This document shows, in pieces, positions 24,654 through 38,700 of a stretch of DNA of 64,000 bases (position 1 is the first letter of the stretch; each line of letters opens with the position of its first letter). The translations under genes were made by a program, and so were the position numbers. Origin of the DNA: Manis javanica (lineage: Eukaryota > Chordata > Mammalia > Pholidota > Manidae); the NCBI RefSeq assembly GCF_040802235.1, contig NC_133166.1, positions 114,776,991 through 114,840,990 on the forward strand. Reading direction: 5' to 3'. The notes under the pieces were generated by a model. The model was not told the origin of the DNA. It did not search any database and saw only the letters and a program-made list of their open reading frames with translations.

Positions 24654-24659
24654 TTTATT
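24654..24659 (-). terminator. SYT12: Candidate polyadenylation signal of SYT12
   Basis: The minus strand reads AATAAA here, about 1.97 kb past the SYT12 stop. It is the clearest hexamer I noticed between the stop and the next repeats. It would imply a roughly 2-kb 3' UTR. A variant hexamer nearer the stop remains possible. Confidence 0.35.
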
Positions 24660-26625
24660 TTGGGTCTAGAATCATTCCAGTCAGCATACTCGGTCCCCAC
24701 CTTGCCCATCCTGGGTGCAGTCAACATTTCATGCAGTTAGAGTGAGGGAAGAGGGGGTAGTGAAGGTGGGTGAATGGCCTGCACAGCACAGTCACTGGGG
24801 TTGAAAAAGTCTGGGGTCTCCCAGGCTGCAGAGGCTTGCCAGCTGTGTGTCCCTGGGCCCTGTGCTGGCCACAGGGTGGACATGCTGTATGGCTGTAAGG
24901 CTGGGTCATGGCTGTATCAGGTGGAGAGAGCCACGGTCCTACCTCCAATCCCATGACCACCCTGGCCCCCCCCAAACATCACTAGGGATAACTGGTTGGG
25001 CCCGGCTCTCCATAGCTCACCAGAGCCAGAGGCAGCCAGCCTGAGAGCCCACGCACTCATCTGTGGGTGGCCCCGTAGAGCAGATGCTACTACATGCCTC
25101 CCCCAACCCCATCCCTTTGAAAACCAGCAGGGGCCCCTTCTGCTCAAAGGGTACACAGCTGCCGGCTGCTTTGGCCCTGCCTCAGCCAGGGACACCTGGA
25201 AGGCTATGTGCGCTCTCCCTCCAGCTGGGGTGGTGGTAGCCAAAGACTGAGTGGGCTGTAACAGCCCAACCCCTTTGCTTCTGGGAAGCACCCCCTGGGG
25301 TGCCACTCCCACAGAGAGCTCCCACAAGCCATCAGGCAAAGCGAGACTCTCCTGAAGCCACGGCTTGCTGCGTACTCCCCGGGCCCAGGCTTTCCTTTCT
25401 GCCTTGCAGGGTCTCCTGAGGGCCCTCCCCTAGTAAACTCCTTGCCTACACATCTCAGGGTCTGCCTCGGGACATCGCCATAGGACACCTCCTGAGCTGA
25501 GCTTGCAGAGGTCTGAACCACGCTCCAGAACCTTGTCAGGGTGGCATTCAGCCCTGTCCCCCAAACCCATCTTGACGTTTCTTGACTGCTCCTCACTGCC
25601 ACTGCTCAGGCTGCCCCTTCCGGCCAGCCCAGGGCCTTCTGTTCCACTGCATCTTCCTGGGCACCTGCAGCCCCAAAGGCCTGTCCAACGCACCCCATGC
25701 AGTCTGTCTCCTGGCTGCCCCACTGCCCACCAGCCCCCATCTCTCTTCCCAACAGGGCCTGGCCTGGACGGACTCCAACAAATACTGCGGAGTCAGTGCC
25801 TGGTTTGCATGGAACTGGACACAAGGGCCTGGGTCTGGGCCTCCTTGCACCTCTGGGCCTTGTAAGGGTTGTGGCTCAAGGGAGTAGATTTCACAGAGAA
25901 TGACCTAGAGCCAGTGTCGCATGTACCCTGTGGGCCTCTGCTTGACCTGCCCAGAAAGAGGCCCTTGCATCCACTGCAGTAGGCTAGAGACTCTGACAGG
26001 GAAGTTCACAGCCCTGCCATGGCTTAAGCTGGGCTGCCTGCCTGGACACCCAGTTCTTTCCTGTGCCTCAAAGCGCAGCTTCCGTCTCATTCCCCCAACC
26101 CCCAGAGCCCCCCCCACCAAGCCATTCAGCACTGAGCGGATCACCAGGGCAGGCAGGTCTTGTCTTCCTGACGTCCTAGGGGCTGTGTCTTATTCCTGTC
26201 ACCCCTACTGGTGCCTAGCACAGTTGCCTGGCCCCCGAGACTCACTCAGTTCCTGTGCATGGCCCAGCTTGTTGCTGGCCTCCCAGCAAGGGTAGGGAAT
26301 GGGGAGCTCTGAGAGGCCAAGGTCCCCCCAGACCAATGGATAGACCGCTTGAGGGTCTCAGAATGGTAGCACAGTGGGCCAGGGCCCAGCTGCCCTCCTT
26401 AGGTCCTAGCCCAGCCACAGCTGGCCTCAGTGGAAGTAAACCCTGGATATCTAGCCAGGCCCACTCCTCCACTGCACCCTGCATGGAGGGACCAAGGTGG
26501 CTCGTGGGGACTCCACTGGGGGCTCCCAGTGTTCATGGCTCCAGCTGGACTGGAAAAGGGCATCAGAGCTGAGCTGTGCCAGACCCCAGGCAGCTCCAGT
26601 GCCCACCCTGGTCCTGCCCCGGCTG

Positions 26626-26799
26626 CTAGTTTCGCCGGACAGGGTGCCACATGGACACAGGCCTGCGCAGCGTGGCCAGCATCTGGTTCCAGTGTGTGAT
26701 GCCCATGCCACTGGCTGATGGCCCGATGATGACATGGCCCACGTTGTCCCCATGGCCATCACTGCTGCTCTCAGCCACCGTCACACGGAGAGACAGGTC
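26626..26799 (-). CDS. SYT12: SYT12 coding exon 8 (end of C2B, stop)
   Basis: Encodes the last 57 residues, [15 protein letters not shown] to MWHPVRRN, then TAG (26628-26626). The acceptor is tcctag. The ending corresponds to MWHAVRRN in human as I recall it. The 3' UTR continues toward lower coordinates. Confidence 0.95.
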   Translation of the reverse strand, partial: DLSLRVTVAESSSDGHGDNVGHVIIGPSASGMGITHWNQMLATLRRPVSMWHPVRRN

Positions 26800-29700
26800 C
26801 TAGGAAGAAAGTGACAAGGGTGCTGGGACCAGGGCCAGTGCCAGAGGCCCTCTGTGGCCCCCGGGTCCCAGTCTATAAATGCCAGGCCCCAGGGGGTGTA
26901 TCTGGCACAGCTCCCTGAATCCTCACGTCGGAGCTGCCTGCCCACAGCCTTCTGTTGCTGCCTCCCTTCACGGTGGCAGCACAAGGGCGCGCAGGTCCAA
27001 ATGCTGGTCTCACCATTTCCTTGCTGCTTGATCTTGGGCAGTGACTTGCAAGCTTCCTACCTCAGTTTCCCCACCTGTAAATTGGTGATAATAATAGCTC
27101 CTACCTATTCTGGGAACAAAAGGAGTGGAAATGTGTAAAGCTCTTAGGACTGTACCTGCACACAGAGCATCACAGAGGTGTGTTGTTCCTAACACAATCA
27201 GACATCGGACTCCTAACTTGAGGAAGTAAAGACGTGCTTGAGATCAAAGTGCTGCAGCTGAAACCAGAACCCAGCCTGACTTCTCTCCTCCCACCTTTCT
27301 GTCCCACCCTGGGCAGGCGGCAGAGCAGTGGCACCACAGCCACCCAGTGGGGAGCAGGGGGCAGATGAGCAGCCTGTCCCATGAGGGTGGCAGGGCAAGG
27401 CAATGACACGCAGCACCAACCAGAGACGCCGGGATGTTTCCCTGGGGTAGGAACACCCAGAGCGAGGCCGAGGGCTGGGCTTTCAAATTCTAAAAGCAGT
27501 GTCCCAGGAGGGGAGATCAGTGGGGTTCTGCACAGCCCCAGGGCTGGGGGGCAGGTTTCAGGTTTTGGATCAAGTACAAAAAGACTTTCTCACTGTCAGG
27601 AACACCCAAGGATGGAAGGAGGTAGTGAGGCAAGGTGGTGAGCTTGCTGTCCTCTGAGGCATGCAAGCAGGGCCACTGGAATGACCAAGGCCATTCTTCT
27701 GCAGCCCCTACACTCTTGCTCTGTGATATCTGTGCTGGGAGGGGTCTCCCTGGGGCACATCGTTTTCTAAAGGCTATGGGGCTGTGGGGAGCTAGCAGGG
27801 CCTCTGCATGTAGAACCTCAGGAGATTTAGGGCCAGAACTCTGGGCCCTTGGGGTACCCCTGACTCATCTCCAGGCCTTTGTGGCTCCCCCCACTGGGAA
27901 TGGTCTTGTCCCAGGTCTCAGCTTAGCTAACCTTTCCTGCAGAAGCCTCCCCTGACCGCCGAAGTGTGGCATGCTCTCAGTGGATTAGGACTTTCCCGCC
28001 CATCCCCTGCAAACACCACTGGAAGCAGAGCCTGTGCTCCAGCAGCCCCCATAGAGCTGGTAACTACTGGACACTCAACATATGCATCTCCATCACCACC
28101 TACGGGAGCCCTGAGAAGCGAGCTTGGAGGGGATGGAGTGGCCCCAGAGCCGTGGTGGTGGCCCCCCCCACCCCTGTGAGTTCCTCCCTCACCTGGAGCA
28201 CAATGGCCGGCACTGAGAAGATCATGGCTTCGTTGAACACAGGGTTTGGGTCGTCCCTCTTCACAGCGGTCTTCTTCTTGCTCATTTTCCTCCCATCCTG
28301 CAGCAGATACACCTTGACGAAGGGGTCTGTGGGTGGGCAAAGGGGTGAGGGTGAGGGCCAGAGCCACACTCACTGGGCACAGCCCCCTGGTTCCCAATCC
28401 CCAGACCTTCCTATCACCATTATTTCCTGCAGTCTTGCCACTAGCCCTTTCTTTCCTATTTTGCAGATGAGCAAACTGAGGCTCCGGTGCGAGTCAGAAG
28501 AGCTGGGCTCTGGACTCAGGCAGTTTGCCTCCTCTCAGCCCACACACATGTTCCACTCACATGACACTCTGGGGAGCTCAGCAGACCCACCACGTTTCAT
28601 TCTATAAATGGCCTGAGTGCAGACGTCAGCCCTGAGTCACCCGGCACCCGCTCAGCAAAGCCTGACTTGACAACATGCTGCTCTGAAATAACAAGTTATT
28701 CTGCTTGGCACCTACTGCCCACTGAGTGTCCTTGCTGCCCCTGCCCAGACCCCTGGTTCCCCAAGGCCCCCAGTACGTTGGTTTCCCCAGCCTTCTGTCT
28801 TCAGTTACCTGATGCTGAGGCTCCTGCAGACCTGGGGCATCAGGTCCTGCATGGCACCCACACAGCCCCAGGGCCCTGGTACCTGTTTGGGATCTGGGAT
28901 GCAGCCCCCACCTCTGGGAATGCAGCCTCCACCCCTGAATTCCAGTCCTGGGAAGTGGGTGCTCACCTTGGCTTCTTCCCGGTGCCCCAGCTGTGAGTGC
29001 GCGCTGCCTCTTACTCTTAGGCCCCCACCTCTCCCTGCACAGGGCTCCCTGCCACCCTCTGTGGTTCCGTCTCTCCCCAGCTAGGTTCATCTTACCACTG
29101 TGCATGGCCCCCTGGGCTTAGTCAAGGTCGGGGGTGGGGAGGCTGATACTGTGCCCCACGCCTGCTGATGCCCCCACTGCTCTGGGCTGAGCGGTGGGGG
29201 CCACAGCTCCCACCAGCCACAGGAAGGAGTCAGCCAGCCAGCAGGACCTTACCCGCTGTGGTCTTATCATTGGTCCAGATGAGATTCTTGGCTTTCACCA
29301 CAACCACGGTGAGGCGCTCGGCTGTCGGGAGGTAGCTGAGGGAGAGCAGGATCTCACCCGCGGCATCGGCGGCCTGGAGGGCACGTTGGTGGCTCAGAGG
29401 GTTTCCACCCCCTGGACTGGAGGGAAGGGCAGAAGCCTTCTCCTCTATTGAGAAAAGCTGCTCTTTGGTGGCCCTAGGCTGCTGGGATTGAGAATGGGAA
29501 TGCCCCTCCCATGGACCATGCAGGACCATGCACATCCCTCCCTCCCTGCCCGTGTGGGTCCTGCCTTGCAAGTAGCGCCGGAGGCTTCCTGTTAAATGTA
29601 GCAACCAAATGCGGTTACGTTCCCTCATTTTAGACCAAGGAAACCATTCTGTAGCAATGGTGCATTCCAAGTGGACTGGGATTAGAAGATCATTTGCTTA

Positions 29701-32700
29701 AATAACAGCGATGCTCCCCGATCGCTCCTGTTCTTCTAACAGTAAAGGCTTGGCTTCTGAAATAAGTCACTTTAGGGCCAGAGGGGCACTTTCCTAACAG
29801 AAGCTCTATAGGAGGAGAGCTTCCGAAGTTTTGGCGGTAGGAGCAATAGAAGGGCATAAGCGGAGGTCAGGCTGTTTTCCATTTGCATGCAGTGGACTCG
29901 GTCTCCTTGAATGTGGCTCAGGTTTCTCTCTCTGAGTTCCTAAAGATGCGAGGGTTCAGGCTGTTGGAGAGGACAGTGGGGTCCCTCCTCTGAAGTGTAT
30001 GTGTGTGACACCATCTTCATGGGTGGACGGGTGGGCAGACTGACCTTGTTCTGGTCCTGTAAGTAGAGCCAGCCGCTGAAGGGCTGCAGTGGGAGGTCAA
30101 GTACAGAAAGCTTCAGCTCCACCACCCCGGTGCTGACATTCCGCTCATCCTCATCGATGCCAAACACGGAAAACCGCAAGCTCTTCTCCTCCAGGGCTGC
30201 AGGATCCAGGGGGATGGAGAACTTCTCATCAAAGAAGATAGAGTAGGCATTCCTCTGGATCTGCAGAGAGAAAGAGCCGTTGAGGGAGCCCCAAAGCTGG
30301 GAGGAGGTTGCCGTGAGGGGCCTGCAAGGCCATAGCAGGGCGAGAGCTCTGGAAGGGCAATCCAGAGGCCTGGGCAGGAGTCCTGACTCTGCTGCGCCCA
30401 CATCCTCAACACCAATCCTCCTTCCTTTGGTGGCTCAGCCCTCAGGACTTAAAAGCCACCTGTCTTCCTCTCGGAGTTGGCCAATCTGGTGGCATTCAAA
30501 GCTTCCGCAATCTGACACCAACTAATCCCCATCCTCAGTGCCCAAGGCTCTACAGAGCTCTCGTGATGCCATGGCTGAGTTGGTTGCCATCTTTCTTCCA
30601 TGTGTTCAACTCCAGCCCCGGGCCAGACATGCAGTGAGGATGGGTAGCTGGCTGTGGAGTCGAGAGCCGCTGATGTCCCAGCCCCTGCAGAGCCTGGCCC
30701 AGACTGTCTACACATTGCAGGATGGACGGATGGATGGAGTGACGAGGCAAGGCTGGGGATGTTTCCCAGCCCAGTCCTGCTTGGTGGGTGCTGCTGGCCT
30801 CCTCCCAGGAAACCGTGGGCAGGCCCCAGGGAAGGTGCACTCGGGCACAGCTCCCCCTTCCGTGGGGGCTGCCTTAGTCACTGCCTGACGGTATTTAAGG
30901 AAAGGAACTCTCATCCCTGACACTTTGCCTGAAGTTGGGGGGCTGCCCAGCCTCGGGGCAGCCACCCACTCACTGAGATCAGCTGGGCTGTGATGCTAAG
31001 AAGCCTGCCTTCTTGGGGAAAATCCGCCAGCACTTCCAGGTGCCCTGAACCACACTTTTGGTCACACTGCCTGGGCTGTGGGAAGGCTCCTCTCACATTG
31101 CTTCCTGGGAGCCATGTTCTCCACCCAACTGCCTGCTAGAGAATCTTCAAGGGCTTTTCCCCCCATGGGATAAAGCCCATCTCCTGATGCTGACCTTGGC
31201 ATTCAGGCTCCTATGATCTTCTAGCCCCGTCTCTCCTTCCTCCGGCCAAGCAAGCCTCTTTGCTGTGCATTGCCCTATGCGGTCGGGTTCCCTGACCATC
31301 CATTCTCTGTGCCTTGTGCTCTATGAACACATGGGTGGAGGAAAATGGGAACCACAGGGTCAAGTGCTGAATCTCCTGCTCCCTTGCTGAGGCTGTCTTG
31401 AAAAAGCACCTTCCTGAACCTCAGTTTCTTCATCTGTGAGATACCCCCAGTCTACCCTGTTGGGGCAAATGAGAATCATGGATGTGTTGGGCTCTGTGAA
31501 CCAGGTTCTCGGCACACATCATGCTGTGGTGGCTGCCGTCTACTAATATCCCACCTCAAGGGAAGCGTCCAGAACAACCCAGGGTCCCCCAGGCCAAAGA
31601 GAGCTTGGATCCGGGCTCAACAGGGACACTTGGTGATCCTGAAGACAATCTAGGGAGCACGTACCAAGGCCTGGGCTGAGGACTTTCCGTATGTTAACGT
31701 ATTCCCTCCTCAAGAGTTAGGATGCCCATTTAAAAGATGAAGAACCTGAGCCACAGAAAGAGTAAGGGACTGCTAGGAAGTGGGGAACAGGGATTTGAAC
31801 CCCGGCAGTCAGGCTCCAGGGTCCTGCTCCTAACCATCGAGTGGACTGCCTCTGGAAGCTGGGCCGCCCCTTCTCGGGTTCCACGTGCACACAGCTGGCG
31901 GTCGGTTCTCCACCCTCCTGCAGAGAGGAGTAAGAGTTGGGTGGGAGAAGGACAACAGTGTCTACCACTGAGGGTGGTGTTTTCACCTGGCCAGGTGACC
32001 AGCATGGGCAGGTCTCTGAGGAGCCCCGCAGGTCCTCGGGATCCTCCTGCTCTGGTCAGAGCCTGCTGTGTGTCAAACCTTGCCCACTGTGGGTCCCGGC
32101 CTCGACGTCTGGACACCCCCATCCAGCCTGGAGCAAGGTGGGTCTCATGCAGGCTTTGTTCCCTCTTGGCAAGGCAGCTGGGACCCACAAGGAGCAGCCT
32201 GGGGGGCTGCTGGAGGCCTCCCCTGCCGCTCCTGGCTTACTTTCCACCCTCACCCACCCTGATGTCAGCCCCAGGACCTGACCTCCTTGGGCTGCACCAA
32301 CAGGCTCCCTTGGCCTCTGGCCTCTGCTGGGCTCAGCCAGCGGGGGTCACCTGAGGGAAGCTGGAGGTGGGAGAGAGGTTTGGGTGCTACAGTGTGGCTA
32401 CAGGGCAGCTACAGTCTTTCCCAGCAGTGTGGCTGAAGGCTGACTGCGTCCCTTGGCCAAAGGGCACAGTGCCTGTCAAGGAGGCCCTCTCCACACACCT
32501 CTTTTCTTTTGGGCCCAGTAAGTTCCCCTTCCCCTTGTCTCTTCAGACCAGAGCACCATGCTGTCCCTGGGGTCACCTTACACCCCACCCTCACCATTGT
32601 TAATAGTCCTGATACCAGGCTCTCCCCAAATAAGCCAACCTGAGTGCATTTTTTCCTTTCCTGACAGCACCCCAAGTTGACTCAGGGGACAGGTATGGAA

Positions 32701-35700
32701 ATGGATGATTACCACACTAGATTTGTGTGGTAGGATTGCGGAGAACCGTGCACAACGAGAATCCTCAAGTGAGGCCCCAAACTCCTGGTTCTGGGCACCT
32801 TCAGCTCTGGACCCAGCGCCCAGACCCGCTCTCTAGCCCCCTTCTCAGATCCTGCCTGGCCCTGCAGGCCTCCCTGCCAGCGGAGGACTCCTGAGAGCCC
32901 AGAGCACACCCCTGCCCACCCCGCAGCCCCCACTTACCCGGGAAATGCCCACGATCTGCTCGTCGGGCAGCAGGCTGACGCGCATGAAGCAGGACTCGAA
33001 GCTGGCTTCCTCCCGCTCCAGGAGATCCTTGCCCTGTAGCACAGCCACGTGGAGGGTGTGGGAGGCGGCATCATAGTCCATGCTGACCTCCACCTGGCCG
33101 AGCGTGAAGTCCTGTCCGAAGGTGTTGCTCACGGAGGAGATGGAGTTCAGGGAGTCAGCCGACTGGGACTTCCGGAGGGTTCCATAGGGAGCCAGGTCCA
33201 GGTCACGGCCCATCAGCTCCAGGCGCCCAAGCTCGCTGATGCTCTCAAAGGTGTCCTCGATGCTGAGGCTGCCTTTGCGACTAGATGGCCCCCGAGTGCT
33301 GGCCCGCTGGACATTCCAAGCAGGCGCTCTCTGGGGATGAGGAAAAGGGACATGGGTGCATCACATGTATCACAAGCATCGCAAAGCATTAAGCACAGTC
33401 TTGAGAAGCCGGCAAAGAGACGCAGTAAACTGTGTTCATTCAAGACACCTCCACATCCCCCTTTTGCAAAAATGGTGCATGCCTTAGTTAGGGAAGTCCT
33501 TGTTTAACATTATTTCACGTCACTCAGTGTTCTCTCCACAACCAGGATGTAAGAAAACTTTCTCTTAACATGCTTGTTTATATGGGCTGAGTTCCAGACA
33601 TAAAGATGTTCACTGCAGTGATGTTTATAAAAAGGAAAAGTAGTTAGCAACTGAAGTTTCCAGCAGAAGGGAGATGGGTGAGAATACCAGATACTTGCCC
33701 ATACATGACTGAGCAGCCTCAAAGGAAGTTAACAACATGAGAACGCTTTCATGTTGGTTTCATTTACCCTAATATTCAAATTTTTCTTTTCTCTAAATTG
33801 ACCTTGGGATTGAGAAAACAAAAGCTTTTGTACCATAGGCACCTCCCATGTTGCTGCAGTCTTCATTAGAATAATTTTTATTGTCACACCCCCCCGAAAT
33901 TTGCCATTGAGTGGATAGCCATAATTTATTTTACTGTGTCCCTACTGCTGGGCATATATGTTGCTTCTAACTTTTCACAGCTATAATAACTCAGCATCAA
34001 ATAGCTTTCTTAAAATCCTGACTCAGAGGACACAGCCCTTTTGAAAGATTTTGACATGTTGCCAAAATGTTCTTTAGAAAAGCCGTGTCAATTATAGTGC
34101 TCCCAACAGAATGAGAGATAGTTCACTCAGACCCCAAACGAGTGAGCATGCGGGACCCTTATCTGGTAACAGATTCTGGCTGTTCTCTCTGGAACTCTAC
34201 CTGATGTTAGAAAAATTCTCTGCCAAGTGTCAAATGATAAAACATTCAGCAATTTATACTGAAAGCCCTAAAAATGTTTGTACTCCCTGATACAGTAATT
34301 CCACATCTGGGCATCCATTCAAAGTACATAATCCCAAATGAAGACAAAGTTTTACATATAAAACATTCACTGCATTACTTATAATGGCATTTAGTAAATT
34401 ACGGCACACATATAGAAAGGATCTTATGCAGCCATTAAAAAGATGTTTATGATGGGTAGTCAATAACACAGGGAAATCCTTCAGCTTTGAGGTGAAAAGA
34501 GCAGGGTATAAAATTCTATGTAGAAGTAATACCCATTGTGTAAGAAATATGCATGGAAAAAAGGCTAGGGGGGTAGATTAACAATATTAGAAAGAAACAA
34601 ATCATCATGTTAATAGTTAAGAAAAAACAGTTAACAGCTCCTTGCCTCTGGGTGGTAGCATTTTGGGAGAGGTTTTTCTTCTTATTTATAGTTTCCTGTA
34701 TATGTATATACGTATTTCACAGGATGGTTTTTAATATTGGAAGCATTCATTCACTCAACAATTCTTCATTGATTATCTAGTACTAGGCTGTGTTGGAGGT
34801 AAGGAGGACAAGGGTCCCTGTTCACAGGAGGAAGGGATTGGGGAGGGAGTAGAAGCCTATCCTGAGAGTGGGTGGTGCACCCATGAGAGCCAAAGCCTCA
34901 CCTTCTGCCTGGCCTCTGCGTAGGTCTCGCCATACTTCTGCTGAAGGTACCTGTAGTCGTAGTTTGGGAATGGGGAAGGGCTGGGGAAGCTCCCCGATGT
35001 CCAGAGCTTCCACAGACTCACAGCTGCAATTCCCAGCAGTGCGAGGGCCCCAGCAGTATAGACACCCAACTCCCAGCCTGGGGGGCTCTTGATGACTGCA
35101 AAGCAGGGGAAACCTCTCATTAGTAGGCTCTGGAGCCCCTGCCAGTGGCCACAGACCCCCGTCAGAGGAGCAGGCAGTTCAGTACTGAGTGACTCACTCA
35201 TCAAATGAATATTCACTGAGCGACTACTATGTAGCAGGCTCGGTGCTGGGTGCAGGGTATCCAGTGCTAAACAAGACCTACTCTCCCTGTGATTCTGCTT
35301 CTTTCCCCTTTTCCAAAAAGACATACATTTCTACCAAGAGAGACACTAGGCTAGAGCAGATGAAGAGAAGAACAATAGTTAAATATTCCTTAGGCTTTAA
35401 ACAAATACGGTAGTTCCGTTTTTGAGTTCTCTGACCTTATAGCTTTCACAGGACCTTTTACTTCCAAATAATCAAAGCAGCCCTTTGCAGTTTGGGAAAA
35501 GAGGAAGAGGATTTGGGGGAGAAAAAGGAATGACCCCATTTTTGCCTGAAACCTCATCTAGAACAGCCCAATGTCCATCAACTGATGAATGGATAAATAA
35601 AATGGAGTATGTCCGTACAGTGGGATATTATTTGGCAATAAAAAGGAATTAAGTACTGACATGGAACAACATGCACGAACCTTGAAAACATCATGCTAAG

Positions 35701-38700
35701 TGAAAAAAGTTAGGCACAAAAGAGCACATGTATGACTCTGTTTATATGAAATGTCCAGAATAGGCAAATCTGTACCAACAGAAAGTTGATTAGTGCTTTT
35801 TGGGGGCTCGCAGAGATGAGGGGAATGCAGAATATGGGGTATCTTTTGGGGATGATGAATATATTCCCCAAATTATTAGTGGGCACTCCTCTCTCTGAGG
35901 TCGCCTGCACTTCCTAAGTGTGTCACTTTAACTTTTCCCAACCTTTCAGGGTGTCCTCTCTCTCTGAAGTCACCTGTACTTTTTCTCTAAGTAACTTTAA
36001 ATAAAACTTTTACTCTGCTTCAAGAAGAGTAAAAAAATAAATAAAAATTAATAGTGCTGCTGGGTACACAATACATGAAAACCCACTGAATTGTACATCT
36101 TAAGTGAGTAAATTGTATGGTACATGAATTTTATCTCAATAAAACTGCTACCAAAAAAAAAGTCTCAGCCAGAAGTGAGAGGTGGCTTCAGGCTGTGTAG
36201 AGCTTAGGGACAAATCCAGGTACTCAAATAACTTTTTCTCTACTGATGAGTAAATAATTGCCCCTTTCTGAGCCTCACTGTCCCTAAACATAGTAACTAA
36301 TTACCCCCTGAGCTGTGTAGGGTGAGGCCCCACTAGCACAGGGCTTGGTACATGGCAGGATCATACATGTTAAAACATTTTGGCAGACATAATGTAGGGG
36401 GTGGGGGCACAGGGAGGGCTGTGCAACACAGAGAAGACAAGCAGTGATTCCATAGCATCTTACTACGCTGATGGACAGTGACTGTAATGGGGTATGTGGG
36501 GGGAACTTGGTGATGAGGGGAGTCTAGTAACCATAATGTCGCTCATGTAATTGTAGATTAATGATACCAAAAAAAAAAATTTTGCCTCTCTCTACTTGGA
36601 AACCTGGCTCTGCCTTCCCACAAGAAGCTAAGGAGATAATGGGATTCCTCTTGCAGAAGGTCACACTGTTGGCAAATACAATTCTCTAAACCATTCTCAG
36701 TGTTGCCTCTATACTCAATTCAAATGGGCAAGCGGAGGCACGCAAAGGATGGAGAATTTGCCCAAAGGTCACAGAGCTCAGTAGGGGTGGTGGGGCCATC
36801 CTAAGTGTGGTGGTCAGACTTCAGAGTGAGCACGGGTGACCACTGCCCCACCCAGCCTTGGCCCAGCACAGGATGGAGAGCAGTAGGGAGGGCATTTCAG
36901 GGGGTGGGGGGTGGGGGCATGATATCACTGCACAGCCACTGAACACCTACTGTGTGAGAGCACCCTGCTGGGGGAGTCAGCCCCCACCCAGTCTTGGCCT
37001 TAAGTAGCTCACAGCCTAGGGGTGGGGAGAGTAGACAAATAAATAGACAAAACAGAGTGATGGGAATTGTGTTGGGAAAGCCCAGGAAGGCTTCCTGGAG
37101 GAGGGACAGCTATGCTGAGATATGAGGGAAGAGCACGAAGTGTGTCCGGCCAAGGCATTAGGGACTGAGAGAAAGAGGAGGGAGTGTACAAAGCCCAGGG
37201 CATTCAGAGTGCCCAGTGGGAGGGAGGGAGTAGGGCATATGGGGGCAAGAGGGCTCCTTGCCGTCCTGCCCTGAAGCCTGGCCACGTAGGGAGCAGTGGC
37301 AGCCCCTTTGGCAGTGGGAGGCCTCCGCCTGCCCCTCCTCTTCTGAGCCCAGCCAACTCTGACCAGAATCCACAACACTCACTCACTCTGGAGAAGGGCA
37401 GGGCCCAGTGTTCAGCCCTAGCGTTTATCCAACACTGGGCACCCTGTGGGGCCTTACCTCCCCTTTCCCGAGGAGGATGAGAGCTGAGGCTAAAGAGCAC
37501 AACCATTTCTCAGCCCCAGGCCACAGGATAAGATGCACAGAGCCTGGGTGCAGTGCCTTGAGCAAGCCACCTCACCCCTGGGCCTCGGCCTCCTGATCCA
37601 AACAGCGGAGATGACAACAAAAGCATCTCCCATCTGGTGGGCCCACCTGGGGGGAAGTTGTCCTATGGGAAAAATCCCAACAAGGGTTCTGTCTGGTGTG
37701 AGTCATCCAGGCTGTATTTATAGCCACAGAAGTCTGAGAACAGCAGGAAGGTCTGACTGAGGGGCCAGTCGGGGCTGGTGGTGCTGCCTTGGAAGGGAAT
37801 GTCACTGGCCCTGGAGAATGACATGTAAGGTCATTAGGATGCCACTGTGGCGGTACAGAAAAATGTTTGGGGTGCTGTTAAAAGACAAAAAATAAGTCTA
37901 CAACATGGGATTTTGATGTAAAAAATCACACAGGGTGTGGGCAAGGGCTGGGTGGACCAGGGAGAGATGAAAGGATCAGGAAATAGGGATAGAGGGGCTG
38001 TGAGCCATCCCTGCTCATGCCAACATCTATGATTTCTGGGCTAAACAAAGCCACCACAAAAATCTATGGAGGGTCCTGGCCCAGCCCTGACAAGGCTTGG
38101 GAAAGATCTGGAAGCCTGGAGAATAGGGGATGGGGTGGGAGTGGACCTGGTAAAGCAGAAGCACACACGGGGAGCTCCAGCTGGGATGTGCGTGCTGTAT
38201 TCCTGGCCCCCAGCAGCGCCTGGGTAGCAGCAGGGGGCGGGTAAGTAGATGGGCACAGAGGCCTGAGGTCCGAGCAGGCGCTGGGCATGGCAATCTGGGG
38301 AGGAGCTGGAATGATGGGGGGCTGCAGCCTGGGAGTCAGGAGACCCAGTTTCGCGTCCTGACCTGTTTCTTACTCCCTGTCCCTTCCCTCACTGAGTTCC
38401 ATCTGTAAATGGGGAGGGGAACTTAGGGAGAAAAGGTGGCAAGTATATTTCAGCTCTGACACGGTCCACCATCCGTTGGAGTGTGTCTGGTGTCTTGAGG
38501 CCACTCTCGGCTCAGCGCTGTGGGGCGCACACAAGGAGGCAGGAGCTGCATCCCAGGCATCGCTATCGCGGGACTGGGTGATCTCTGAGTTCAGTGTCCC
38601 ATGGATCTAACATCAGCATTCCTGGCTTTCTTCTCACTGACTACTTACAAGCCTCCAGGAATGGCCCCTGGTGAGTGGACTCCACTTCACAGGCTCATCC

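Noticed and set aside
31737-32354. 205-codon plus-strand open frame in SYT12 intron 4
   Set aside because: It starts inside an antisense MIR, overlaps minus-strand frames and has no recognisable protein similarity.
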